Source of the DNA: Taxillus chinensis
Taxonomy: Eukaryota; Streptophyta; Magnoliopsida; Santalales; Loranthaceae
NCBI GenBank assembly: GCA_023512835.1
Contig: CM042084.1
Location: 55,854,793-55,918,792, forward strand
Direction of reading: 5' to 3'
Length of the DNA: 64,000 bases
The notes beneath the pieces were generated by a model. The model was not told where the DNA came from, ran no database searches, and worked only from the letters and a program-made list of their open reading frames with translations. Shown here in pieces: positions 33,762 through 46,009 of this stretch (position 1 is its first letter; each line of letters opens with the position of its first letter). The position numbers and the translations under genes were made by a program.

Positions 33762-36173
33762 ATGCCAAGACAAGAGTTTATACCATTTAATCGGGAACCT
33801 GAAAGATTGTTCAAAGCTCGTCAAAGAGCAGCTAGGGAAGCAGCACGTGAGGCTTTAGAAGCATTGCAAGGCTTAGAGCATTCAGTAGGTGAATTGATGG
33901 CAGATTTAAGGCCTGATGGTGGTGCACCGCAAGGAGGGGCCAATTACAATGGCCAATATCCAGAAGAAGAGGGTAATCGGTTTATGCCCAGAACCTTCTT
34001 AGATTATGCGAGGCCAATGATGTCAGACCATTATTTTGGGATTCAGCAGACAAGAGTCCAAGCAAATAGCTTCGAGCTGAAGCCGGCGTTGATCAACATG
34101 ATGAGCAACAACGTGTTTGGAGGAACAGCCGTGGATGATCCACACCAGCATTTGATGAGGTTCTACCAGATGTGCGACACCATAAAGATCAACAATGTAT
34201 CAGAGGAGGCAATAAAGCTAAGGCTTTTCCCTTTCTCTTTAAGGGATAGAGCTCTTGGCTGGTTCAACATTGCACAACGGGTTTAATCAACACTTGGGAG
34301 GAGATGCAGACCAAGTTCATGTCAAAGTACTTCCCTCCTTCCAAGGTGATCCAGCTCGAGGGGAGATTAGCAGATTCAGGCAAGATGCGATGGAGACTCT
34401 TCATGAAGCTTGGGAGCATTTCAAAGACTTAGTGAGAAGATGCCCTGATCATGGAAGACCCCAAGTGGATTCAAATTGAATCTTTCTACACAGGTCTTCG
34501 GTCCCACTCACAAGACAAGGTGAATGCTCCTGGAGGATGCTTGATGAATCTAGAGCCTGACGCAGAAGAGAGCTCTTGGAGAGGCTATCATTAGCTGATC
34601 GGCAGTGGTCTAATGTGCGTTCGCAAAGCCAAGGGAGAAGATAGCTTCAATTGATAATTCTTCCAATGATATGCAAGCACAGATTCAAGCTTTAGTGAAA
34701 GGCATGGAAGTATTGGCTCTTAAAGTTGAAGGATCACAACAAGCTTTACCAGTAGCTGAGCAGGGCTGGAGTGGAGCTGAAGAAGCAAATTATGTTGGAA
34801 GAAAGGGCTTGTATCAGAAGCAACAATTTTATCCTCAACAACAACAACAAGGGTACAACCAGAACCAGCAGCAATCTCAGCCATTTCAGAAAAACTAGAA
34901 CCAAGGGGGAGATACCTCATTTCAGTACAAATATGTGCCCCCAGGGATGAAGCAGAATCTGTATGCTACGGATAATTATTTACACCCACCTCCAGGATTC
35001 GAGCGAACGACCTCGGCCTCAAAAGAAAGAGGAAGGGTATATCAGAATGTGGATGAGCCAACCAAAAGAGAGGATAATTTGGAGGAAAGGGTCGTCACCA
35101 TGGAATCTTCAATGAAAAATATAGAAAAGCTGCTTGTGAGTTTGGCCCAGAATGTATATCAAGGAGTCTCAGCTAAATCTTTTCGAAGTAATACTGAGGT
35201 GAACCCCAAGGAGAGCTGCAAGGCTATTACTCTAAGAAGCGGGAAGGCACTAAAAGAAGCTGAAGAGCCTAAGAAGAAGGCAATTCCAGAAGAACAGAGC
35301 AGACCCTTGGAAGCTGATGACCAAGGAAAATCAGATAAAGCTGAAAAAAGAGTGCAAGACAAGAAGGAACAACAACTGACTAAAGGCAAAATAGTTGAAG
35401 AACAAAGGCAAGAGCTCAGGCTTACCATGCCATTTCCTCAGCGGATGACAAATCAGAGGGTTGAGGAAGAGTATGAGCACTTCCTAAGTTTATTCAAGCG
35501 GCTTGAAATTAATATCCCATTTGTGGAAGTTTTGGAGCAGATGCCTAGGTACAGAAAGTACATCAAAGATTTTGTGAAAAAGAAGAGAAAATATGGGGAT
35601 CATGAGACGGTGGCAGTCACTAACGAGGTGAGCAGTGTTGTTCAACAGAGTTTGCCCATCAAGCATAAAGATCCGGGCAGTTTTAATCTCCCTTGTGTGA
35701 TTGGCAATGTACCGCAAGAAGCGGCCCTATGTGATTTAGGGGCCAGCATCAATTTGATCTCCTTTGCTTTGTACAAGCAGCTTGGGCTTAAGGGCATAAA
35801 GCCCACTTCCCTATCATTGCAATTTGCTGACCGGTCTACTGGAAGGCCTGAAGGGATAATTGAAGACGTGTTAGTCAAAGTGGGCTCCTTCATATTTCCA
35901 GTGGACTTTGTAGTTTTGGAGATGGAAGAAGATAGAGGAGTTCAGCTACTCCTTGGAAGACCATTTCTCAGAACGGGTTGTGCATTGATTGATGTTACTC
36001 AAGGGCAGCTAACTTTGAGAATTAATGAGGAGACCTTAGTCTTCCACATGGGGAAGGCTTTGCAAGATCAAAAGGAGGAGGACTGCCTTTGGGTTGGAGA
36101 CCTTGAGGAATTGGTGGAAGACTACTGGCGGAAGAAATTACCACCACCAATAATGGAGCCCTTCACCTTATAG
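33762..36173 (+). pseudogene. Athila-like gag and protease (broken)
   Basis: The start is ATG 33762 (MPRQEFIPFN). The Gag capsid region has NSFELKPALINMM, VDDPHQHLMRFYQMC and LFPFSLRDRALGWF. Three or more frameshifts follow (near 34285, 34355 and 34460), around GEISRFRQDAMETL and RRCPDHG. The Gln-rich segment 34800-34895 ends at an in-frame TAG (34896-34898), after which the frame is open to 36173. The protease domain includes GSFNLPCVIGN, the active-site-like ALCDLGASINLIS (about 35726-35764) and the downstream LLLGRPFLRTG (about 35950). Asp-Leu-Gly-Ala in place of Asp-Ser-Gly is normal for this group. No canonical zinc knuckle was seen. Confidence 0.85.
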
Positions 36174-36193
36174 AAGCTCAACAAGATGAAGAG

Positions 36194-36779
36194 ATGTACT
36201 TGACAGCTGAGGAAGATGAGCAAACTACAAACTCTCTGGAGCAAGCTGAGGATGAGAAAGAAGATGACGTGCCTCCAGCTCCAAAACTGAAGGAGCTGCC
36301 TGGACACCTAAGGTACGAATTTCTAGACTCTACAAATCAATTCCCTGTCATTGTTGCTTCTAATTTGAATGATGTGGAGTGTACTCAATTGCTAGAAGTC
36401 CTTAGGAAACACAAAAAGGCCCTATGATGGAACATTGAAGACATTAGGGGTATTAGTCCAGGGATTTGCATGCATAAAATTTTGATGAATGATGATTTTA
36501 AACCCATATCTCGAAAGACAAAGAAGATTAAACCCTGCCATGAAAGAAGTTGTTAGAAAAGAAATTTTAAAATGGAAAAATGCGGGTATAATTTATGCTA
36601 TTTCCGATAGTGAGTGGGTGAGTCCATTGCATGTTGTGCCCAAGAAAGGGGGCATGACCGTGATTAAAAATGAGAAAAATGAATTGATCCCATCTCGCAC
36701 TGTGACGGGGTGGAGAGTGTGTGTTGACTATAGAAAGCTGAACAAGGCTACTAGGAAGGATCATTTTCCTCTTCCTTTC
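36194..36779 (+). pseudogene. Athila-like RT, N-terminal part
   Basis: Start of the gypsy reverse transcriptase: PGHLRYEFLDS near 36300, a nonsense codon after KHKKAL (36425-36427), a frameshift near 36500, then RRLNPAMKEVVRKEI, ISDSEWVSPLHVVPKKGG, TGWRVCVDYRKLN and KDHFPLPF. Here the frame is cut by the solo LTR that begins at 36780, and it continues at 38175. Confidence 0.88.
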
Positions 36780-38174
36780 TGTTGGATCAAGCCCAGAATT
36801 TGGATAATGCTGATAAAGTCTTATGTAATTTGATCTAAGATCTTTAGTGTTTCTTTGATCGTTGCAGAAGATATGTTATTAATCCGGAGATACACTCGTG
36901 AGAGCAAAGCTAAGGATAGGATACATAATCCTGATCCGGACAAGAGTGAGTCTCATCAAACACTTGGTAAATAACCAAGTCACCAATACATACGGAATAA
37001 GGAACATTCGTGCGGACTAAGAACTTAAAAGCTACGGATTACAGAATCTGTTCCTAATACCTCAAACGGACTAAGTCAAACTGATGCGGAGTAAGAGTCT
37101 TGGTCTACAAGATCGCATGAAGTAAAAGGTTTGAGATGGAGTTAAAAAGTTAAGTCTTCCCCTCAAGTGAACTAAAGTAAAGAAGATACGGAGTAAGGCA
37201 TCCGAGTCTTTCATACATACGGAGTAAGGAAGTACTGATGCGGAATAAGGACCCGAGTCTTTATTCGCACGGAGTAAGGAAACTAGATGCGGAGTAAGGA
37301 ATCCGGGCCACTCACTCATACGGAGTAAGGATGGCTAGTACGGAGTAAGCCATCCAGTCCTTTAAAGTCATACGGAGTAAGGAACTTACATACGGAGTAA
37401 GGAACTTACATACGGAGTAAGGAACTTACATATGGAGTAAGGAACTTACATGCGGAATAAGGAAGCGCTGACACGGACTAAGGATTCCAGTACCAAATAG
37501 ATACAGAGTAAACAACCACTGACACGGAGTATGGTTCCGAGATTCATTAGCAACGGAGTAAGGAAAATTACACCAGACCAAGAAGATGCTACTTCGAACT
37601 ACCGCATTTAAAGTTATCAGCTCGTGGTGTCCTGATGTAAGACAAACTCGTTGAGAACCTGAAAAATCCTACACGTGGATCACCCGGATATGTGGACACA
37701 ACCTTAATTAAATTTGGGAACTCACAAAGGCACTTATACTCTTCAAACCCAAGATCTTGAGCTCCACAATCCGCAGCAGTCAAGGCAGAGAGATTACCGA
37801 GGAATAGTTAGTGCTGAACGCATTCACAAACTACAAGTTCCAAGGTTGTCTCTTAGGAATGTTTGTATAAATATTCATACTTGTACATTTGTGTAAGTGC
37901 GCGTTAGTAAGCGAAGATCAACCCTGTGTATGCACAAGAGTTCAAAAAATAGAATTTGGCTAGTGTGTGAATTCCCTTGTAAACAGAGTGTAAGAGAGTC
38001 TTGCTTCTATTTTGTTGTATTTATCTTTTGATAATAAAACAAAATACTTCCACTATCTGGTTATCTTCTGCAGTGATTCTATCACTTAACTGGATAAGTG
38101 TTTGTGTCTTAAGAGATTAGAAAGAGTTTCGATAAGAGCCTATTCACCCCCCTCTAGGCTCCAAGGGACCATCA
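36780..38174 (+). mobile_element. Solo LTR of the Sire-A family, forward
   Basis: A 1395-bp LTR, TGTTGGATCAAG...GGGACCATCA, with perfect TSDs CTTTC at 36775-36779 and 38175-38179, inserted in the RT gene. A TATAAATA box lies at 37866-37873. ACGGAGTAAGG repeats fill about 37000-37570. A copia LTR inside a gypsy element inside a copia element gives three nesting levels. Confidence 0.95.
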
Positions 38175-40559
38175 CTTTCATTGACCAAATGTTGGATAGG
38201 TTAGCTGGCTATAGTCACTACTGCTTTTTAGATGGCTATTCCGGGTATAATCAAATCATGGTTAAGCCTGAGGACCAAGAAAAGACCACTTTCACGTGCC
38301 CTTTTGGCACTTTTGCATTTAGGAGAATGTCATTTGAGCTTTGTAATGCCCCTGTCACCTTTCAAAGGTGTATGATGGCCATTTTTCAGGGTTTGGTTGA
38401 GGAGATCATGGAGGTCTTCATGGATGACTTTTTGGTGTTTGGTTCCTCCTACCAACAGTGCTTGAAAAATCTAAATGTGGTCTTAGAGAGATGTGAGGAG
38501 AAGGAACTAGTCCTAAATTGGGAGAAATGCCATTTCATGGTAACTGAGGGGATAGTTCTAGGGCACAAGGTGTCTGCACATGGTTTGGAGGTAGACAAGG
38601 CAAAAATCTCCACTATTGAGACTCTGCCACCTCCAACCAATGAAAAAGGAGTGAGAAGTTTCCTTGGCCATGCTGGCTTTTATAGGAGATTCATTAAGGA
38701 CTTCTCAAAAATTGCAAAACCCATGAGTAGGTTGTTAGAAAAAGACACAAGCTTTGAGTTTAATGCAGATTGCGTAGAAGCTTTCAACATCCTCAAGGGT
38801 AAGTTAGTCACTACACCTGTTATAGTCACACCGACTGGGCTCACCTTTTGAGCTAATGTGTGATGCGAGTGATTATCTTGTGGGGGTAGTCTTAGGGCAA
38901 AGGCGAGAAAAGGTGTTTAGGGTCATTTACTATGCTAGTAAGACCTTAGATGATGCTCAAGTAACTATACCACCACCGAGAAAGAGTTGCTAGCCGTGGT
39001 TTATGGTGCAACAAGTTTAGACCCTACCTTTTTGGGTCTAAAGTCATTGTTTATACCGATCATGCTGCATTGAAATATTTGTTTGCTAAAAAAGAAGCTA
39101 AGCCACGCTTGATTAGGTGGGTTCTCCTCTTACAGGAATTTGACCTTGAAATTAGAGACACAAAGGGAGCCCTAAATTCTGTGGCTAATCACCTCTCCCG
39201 TGTGGAGAATGCACCTAAGTCTCTACCCATTGTAGATGACTTTCCTGATGAGAAGTTGTTTGAGGTGCATCATCTTCCTTGTTTTGCTGACATAGCAAAT
39301 TATTTAGCCACTAGTTCATACCCAAGCAGTTAGACTACCACCAGAGAAAGAAATTGTTAGTGGATGCTAAGAAATTCATTTGGGAAGACCCAATTCTTTA
39401 TAGGAGGTGTTCCGACCAAATCATTAGAAAGTGTGTCCTTGAGGAGGAGGTAAATGACATAATACATCATTGTCATGCATCACATTATGGGGGCCACTTT
39501 GGGGTGCAAAGAACTATGGCTAAAATCATGCAGTGTGCCTTTTATTGGCCTCACATGGTGAAAAACACCTATGTCTACATCAAAAAGTGTGATAGATGTC
39601 AAAGGGTAGGTGGTCTGTCTAGGAAAAATGAGATGCCCTTAACCTGGAATCCTTCCAGTTGAAATTTTTGACATTTGGGGCATTGACTTCATAGGGCCAT
39701 TCCCCAATTCGATGGGTATTCATACATTTTGCTTGTTGTGGATTATGTGTCTAAGTGGGTAGAAGCTATTCCTACTAGAGTGAATGATGCTAGGGTTGTG
39801 ACTCACTTCCTTACTAGGAACATCTTTAGCCGTTTTGGGACACCAAGGGTTATAATCAGTGATGAGGGTAGTCATTTTTGCAACAAATTGTTTGACAAAT
39901 TATTGAACAAGTATGGTGTCACTCATAGGAAGTCTTTAGCCTACCACCCGCAAGCTAATGGACAAGCAGAAGTGTCCAACAGAGAGATTAAGGCCATTTT
40001 AGAGAAAACTATTGGAGCCAATAGGAAAGATTGGTCTCAAAGGCTTGATGAAGCCTTATGGGCATATAGGACAGCTTACAAAACTCCCATTGGGATGTCA
40101 CCTTACCGTATTCTATATGGTAAGGCATGTCACTTGCCTGTGGAATTAGAACACAAGGCTCATTGGGCCTTGAAGAAGTTAAATTTTAACCCACAAGAGA
40201 TCAATGAGCTTAGGATGACTCAATTAATTGAGTTAGATAAGCTTAGGCTGGATACCTATGATAGTGCTAAATTTTACAAAGAAAGAACTAAGAAATGGCA
40301 TGATAGGCAACTCAACAATGAACCTTTAACCTTAGGGCAGAAAGTTCTTCTATTTAACACAAGGTTGAGGTTATTTCCTGGCAAATTAAGGTCCAAGTGG
40401 ATGGGACCTTTTGTGATAGTTGATAAGAAGCCATATGGGAGCTTTGAGCTCCAAGCTGTAGATGGCAAGAAATTTTGGGTGAATGGCAACAGACTGAAAC
40501 CATACTTTGATTCAACTCAGAGGGAGATAGTTGATTCCCTTTGTTTCACCATTGCATGA
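38175..40559 (+). pseudogene. Athila-like RT, RNase H and integrase (broken)
   Basis: The RT resumes with IDQMLDRLAG and the YSGYNQI motif. The catalytic FMDDFLVFG is at about 38416-38442. A frameshift at about 38850 precedes the RNase H, which has LMCDASDYLVGVVLGQ and then, in another frame, [12 protein letters not shown]. The integrase has an H2C2 zinc region (HCHASHYGGHFG...KKCDRCQ, about 39470-39603) and a DDE core: GIDFIGPF (about 39680), IISDEGSHF (about 39855) and [12 protein letters not shown] (about 39960-39992). There is a frameshift near 39720. The integrase ends [12 protein letters not shown]...NRLKPYFD with a stop at 40557-40559, and no chromodomain follows. Confidence 0.9.
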
Positions 40560-41400
40560 TCATAACTGAAAGTCTAGCTACAGACTTTAAATAAAGCGCT
40601 GGTTGGGAGGCAACCCAATGTTTATTGCTATGTTTTATTTTATGTTATTTATTTTATTCAATAAATTTGTTTGCAAGTTAACCATTGTGCAGGAGACTTT
40701 GTTCCTTTCTTAACTAACCATTTGCAGGATGAGCAAATTATTGGGTCCTGAACTTGTGGAGTTATTTTTAAAGTTAAAGTCAAGGAGCAAGGAGCAAGTG
40801 AAGCCCAAAAGTGCTTGAATATGGGCTCAAACAATTCATGTGCAAGACTTAAAGATGGTCCATAATGCACAAGCAACTAAGTGGAGAAATTTGGGCCAGT
40901 TTGGGCCTGAACGTGAATTTGCACGTGAATTGCCCAATTCACGTGCACCTCCTTTTGAGTCGTAACTTTTTGGAATGCTAGATGAAGACCATGTGAATCA
41001 CGTTTACTCTTGCACGCGAATTGCTAGTTGTCATATGGAGGCTCAAAAATGCAAACTACCAATTTTAGCCCTCCTAGAAGCTTCAAACAATTCACGTGCA
41101 GAAGGGACTATTGCTTGCCACTCAAGGGAGACCCACCACCAAAGTTTGGGACGATTCGACCTGCACGCCAATTCAACCAATTCACGTGCAAGGGCTATTT
41201 TGGTCGAACACTCCGAAAATTTAGGGGCACGTGTATCACACCAATTGGAGCATCTTTCCTTCGCACGCTATATAAAGAGAGGCCATCTTCAAAGGCTTCC
41301 ACACCAAAATCACTCCGGATCCGAGTATTAGAGAAACTCTGCTCTTTTGCTCTCTTGCTCTTTAGTTTTCTGCTCTTTGCTCTTTATTCTCATTCCAAAG
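40560..41400 (+). promoter_or_regulatory. Intergenic region with internal promoter for the Athila extra gene
   Basis: No coding region. From about 40825 it holds a cluster of G-box words: ATTCATGTGCAAG (40843), TGCACGTGAATTGCCC (40920) with AATTCACGTGCACC (40936), AATTCACGTGCAG (41090), AATTCACGTGCAAGG (41179) and GGCACGTGTATC (41226). Next come CCAATTGG (41241-41248) and TATATAAA (41269-41276). A CT-rich leader (GCTCTTTTGCTCTCTTGCTC) reaches the ATG at 41401. The phrase ATGGGCTCAAAC around 40825 also occurs, as ATGGGCTCAAAT, in the U3 of the pol-less element. Confidence 0.65.
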
Positions 41401-44400
41401 ATGGTGCACACAAGGAGGACTGGCCAGTTGGAGGTGCACTCACCTAGTGCTGATAGCCAACCTGAGGAGGAGACACTCTTGGGGCATGCTCTTGATATGC
41501 AGGCTTTGGAGGCTTCAGAGCTGGGTGGGTTAGAGAGGTGGCTCTTAAAATTCAAAATCTGGGATTACAAAAGTTAGTATCTGCCCAGCCAGCTATTTCC
41601 TACTCTGCCCTACAAGAATTTTATGCATCTGTCTCCGTGAGTGAGGATGAACTGATAGGGGTTGTGCAAGGGGTTTATGTCAGAATTACCCCTGAAATTA
41701 TTAGACATTGCTTTAACCTCCCTGCACCCAGTGATAGCTTTCCTCAGTTAAGCCTAGGAGAATTTGGTACTGCATGCAACTATGCTAGAAAATTTCAAAG
41801 TCGAAGGCAGTATACCAAGAATGGTTTTGTTGGAAAATTTAGATGCCTAGCCTACCTGGTAGGGAAATGTTTATTGATTCAGACCAGTGGGATAGATAGT
41901 GTGCCTAAGCCACACCTGGAGTTCATGTATAGCATTGATCATATGCTAAATGTGGATTGGGCCACAACCATTTTTAAATGGTGGAAGAAAAACTCATCAA
42001 AGCAGATAAATGGCAGATTTTTGTGTTTGATATTTCAAAGCATGCCTGCTTTGCATTTTTCCTCCATGGATAGCATCACTTTTCCTTCTCACTGGGTGTT
42101 AAGAGTATTGCACGCTGAAGGGGGTTTGGGGATCAGTACCGAGAGGTCATTGGGCAATCAATGTTCCTCTTCCATCACGACTGCTAGGCACAGTGTTCAT
42201 GTGGAGCGATCCACTGACTTTGCAAGGGAGACCTCTCCTCATTTGGATCAAAGGAAGCAGACTCTATACAGACTCACTACCATGTACATGCAGTTCAATG
42301 TACACAAAGAAGATATTTTCAATTTCTTTCAAGGCATTCGTGGGCAGGTGGTGAGCGAAGTGGAGGTCATCAATTGGGCGATCACTAATGGGCACATCAC
42401 TAGTGCCCAATTTGAAGAATTAATGGCCTTCATCTATGGAGACCAACAAGCTACTTCACGACCTAGAACTAGAGCATGGGAGGCCCCGGACGTAGCGCTC
42501 ATGCATCTCCTAGAGCATGGGAAGCCCCCGAAGCTCCAGCCTGCATCTACCGAAGCTTGGAGGCAAGAAACACAGCGGCTCGGGGAGGACAATGCCGAAC
42601 CCAGCGCGAGGTGGAAGCCCTGAGGAAGGATAACAAAGAAGTCAAAGGCCTCCTAGGCAAAATCTGGAAGGCCTTGAGCAAGAGGAAAGCATCAAAACGT
42701 TCTCCTATAGTGGAGATATCTCGATGAAGAACCCTCTCCATCCCCTCGACGTTTCTTATCCGGCCCAGGCGGATCCACCTCAACCAGAATCTTCACTGGG
42801 CCATCTTACTATCACCCAGGAGGAGGCAGAGCCAGCAACAGGGTATTCACCCTTCCAAGCCTCAAGAGGAGACAGAGCCAACGAAGGGTATTCACCCTTC
42901 CAGGCCTTTTATCGATCCTACATATTCTCAGGCTCTTGTGCTCGTTATACTTTCGTCTCTTGGGGTACATACAAGCCTGCTGAACTTGAAGACCTTCTTG
43001 GCCCTCCTATCCATTTAATCATTAATCCAGCTTTATCATCCGACAGAGCCAAGCAAGCATTTGAAGAGGTCATCAATTCCACGGTTCAGAGGGCTCGCTT
43101 TATACGGGATAATGATATCTTCACCCCTTTTGGCCTAAAGAGGATCTCGAGAGAATGAATATCTCTACTCCGAAGAGATAGACCTCTTCCGCAGGACCAT
43201 GCGCTATGTAGTGGAGGCCGAGCCTCATAACTACCCCTTAGCTCGATTCACTTCCATCATGCTGTGCAAGATATACAATCAACCCTTTTCCGAAGAGGTG
43301 TGGCGCCAACGCATCAATGGTGAGAATGAAGGGCACCGCCCTTGGCATGGTATGCATGAGGTGCCGATTCCGATGCACATTGACCGCCACTATGTATTAG
43401 TCCGTTTGAATTTGGATGTAGGACATGCCGTGCTATATGATCCAAGCCAAGGTGAAGGGTTTGCCAGGACGGAAAAGACAGTTAGTGCATGGGTTCATCA
43501 AACGAATCAAAGTGGCGATGATCAAAGAAGGCTTGTTGGCGGACAAGCTCCCTCTTATTCACTACAACGAAATGCAAATTCCCCAACAGCCTGACCAATT
43601 CAGTTGTGGGATCTTTGCTTGCTACTACATGATGGCTATTCTGCAAGGGAAGGAAACTTGGGAAGTGCGCGGCGAGACGTCGATTGACTTTGTGGCTCAG
43701 GTGCGACGAATGGTGTGTCACGCCCCCGAATTCCAAGGAACCCGGAACCGGGTACATGACTTCCCCTTGCCCGCACCCGAAAGGTCAAGGGGTTGGTGAC
43801 TAGCACCAATTAGAGACTACACCGCGGGTGCTGTCTCAAATATGCAACCCTTGTACGATCATACATCAAGGGTAATCCTGTACTTTCCCATATATCATCA
43901 TGCATACAAAGAGTCAAACAGTCATACAGACATCACATCACAGTATGCAAATACAACTGTCCACGGACCCATGTCCGGAATATCACATAAAACAATACAG
44001 AATATAACTGTATCATACATCAGAGTAGTGGGCGTCCTCCTGGAAGAAAGTCCTCCACTAGTCTCGGGTCACACCTGAAAAGGGTAAACAACAAGTAGTG
44101 GTGAGCGACAAGCTCAGTAGGTGACCCTAACACTCCACATCATGCAACACATATAAGTCTATACTATATGCTCAGTGTACTCGTGCACCGTGTAGTGTGC
44201 ACAAACATCAGGACTCAGCCTGCAACAAATATCAGGACAACTTGTCCACGATCCTCCATGGGATCCCGGCTCGGGGCACTCGGCCCTAGCTCCACGAGCT
44301 CAACGGCTCAACTCGGGCCTTAGCCTGTCCACGCGCAATATGCCCGGCCACAGTCGCCACACAGGCCTGCCATCGGTGCATATGCCTGCCACGTCAACCA

Positions 44401-46009
44401 CATAGCACCATCGGTGCATCACGGTGAGAACCCAAACAAGTCACGGAGTCCATGTCCCAATACCTCACACCAACATACTAACATTAGTATGGCATGTCAT
44501 GCTCAGCATTTCCTTTGGAACTGTAGCCAGTCTTCCCAAGTAAATCCTCAATCCTTGATTTATGAAGGAAGTACCCATAGCAGCTATTTTCTTGAAATCA
44601 AAAGTCCCGGCATTGGGTTCCTATAGCATAAATAAGATAATCTGATTTTTGGGGATTTTTCCGAGATGTCTAACCCCACTTTCCAAAAAATTCACCACTA
44701 CGAACTTTTGGGTTTTTCCGAGATTTTACACTAAATCCCAAATTTCACATTTTGAAATAATAGGAATTAATTTTTCTAGTATTTTTCTTTGAATCCAAAT
44801 GGGGGGTATTTCGTTATTTACATTGTAACTTAAGTATAATACTTAAGTGTGTAGATGGGTATAGGTTGCAATGTAAATAGGTCCAGTCCAGTCAAACTGT
44901 ATTTCGAATCTGCCAGTGAAACTACATTTTCGAATCTGCATTTCGAATCTCGTTTCGAATCTGCATTTCGAATCTCGTTTCGAACTGCCTTCGACTCTCG
45001 AACCTACACTCGAACTACCTTCGAAAACTACCTTCGAAGTACCCATGAACTGCCTTCGAAACTCCCCTTCGAAACTCCTTCGAACCTTCGAAACGACACT
45101 CGAAAATTTCACATTCGACACTCGAAATTACACTACATCGAACCTACCTTCGAACCTTCGAACCTTGAAATCGCACATTCGAAATTTTCAATTTCCAGTC
45201 GATCTCATCAGTTGTTCTCTACCCGGTTCACGACGATTCATCGTTCATCATCGTTTTTCATTGTTTCTCGTCGGGATTCAACCGGAATCTCATAAAACTC
45301 ATACCTAATACTATATATTAGGTTTTAAATCACGTCTTACCCCTCCGAACGCATTTAAATACAAGATTCAACCCAAAATTTGTTTTTCCCCAAATTCTAG
45401 GGTTCAACACGAATTTGCATGATTTCATCAAATTCTTACATGTTAATCCAAAAAAACAGCAAGAAAAGGGTGAAGAATCAGTGGAACACCTACCTGGAAT
45501 GATTCTTGATGCTTGAACGAGCTCAAAACGCCCCAAATCGCCAAGGCCTCCAAGCTTCCTTCTCTCTTTCTCTCTCTAAGCTCTCCAACGCACGCACCAA
45601 TAATGGGAAAATTAAAGAGATAAGGCAGTTCTTAATTATATATATACCGTTGCCAATAATTGGCCTCCCAGCAATAATTGACCTCCCGAGGTCACGAACT
45701 CCAAATTGAGGCAAATTACTGTCAAAACGCTCGAAATGACGAGCACAATACTACACAGATATTATTACACCCAAATGACCGCTCAAACGCAAAGTCAACC
45801 AATAGACCCCGAAAAGTCAACAATCGGGTCAAACGGGGCCCCGACTGAATCGGGCCCAAGTACGATCAAAATGCTCACATCGACGGCTACACTACCGTCC
45901 AGGATAGTTACATTCTCATAGAATGACTATCTCTCAAAACTACCCAAATACGAGTCTTTACATGGTGGCCAATGTCATCTACTATTACAGTGTGCCAAAC
46001 CAGGGGTAA
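41401..46009 (+). pseudogene. Extra gene in Athila-like element: plant-transposon domain plus Ulp1/C48-like protease
   Basis: The start is ATG 41401 (MVHTRRTGQLE). A frameshift lies near 41540. The N-terminal domain has VVQGVYVRITPEIIRHCFNL and KFRCLAYLVGKCLL, which aligns with the Sire-B extra gene (VHGVEIRISSETLRNALPLP; FSGQALATLIVTGQCLL) and resembles 'putative plant transposon protein'. Further frameshifts occur near 42600-42720 and 43155. The C-terminal Ulp1/C48-like part has His in DRHYVLVRLNLD, Asp in AVLYDPSQ (about 43433) and, after another frameshift near 43500, Gln-x5-Cys in QPDQFSCGIFACYYM (about 43588-43632). A solo LTR (43716-45962) splits the last codons; the frame resumes and stops at 46007-46009. 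The protease triad is recognisable but the gene is dead. Confidence 0.72.
43716..45962 (-). mobile_element. Gypsy-type solo LTR (TGTAAAGAC...GCGTGACA family)
   Basis: A 2247-bp LTR with perfect TSDs TGGTG at 43711-43715 and 45963-45967. On the minus strand it starts TGTAAAGACTCG and ends GGAATTCGGGGGCGTGACA. It aligns with the solo LTR at 22271-24328 over most of its length but lacks the tandem duplication of the terminal block. Its repeat-rich part (about 44890-45180) is built of TTCGAA words, where the other copy has GATCCGGACTA words. A segment at about 44230-44410 (AACTTGTCCACGATCCTCC onward) is absent from the other copy. Confidence 0.93.

Noticed and set aside
44855..45308. Two overlapping plus-strand frames of 130-146 codons
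   Set aside because: They arise from the TTCGAA repeat array inside a solo LTR; such repeats lack stops in several frames.
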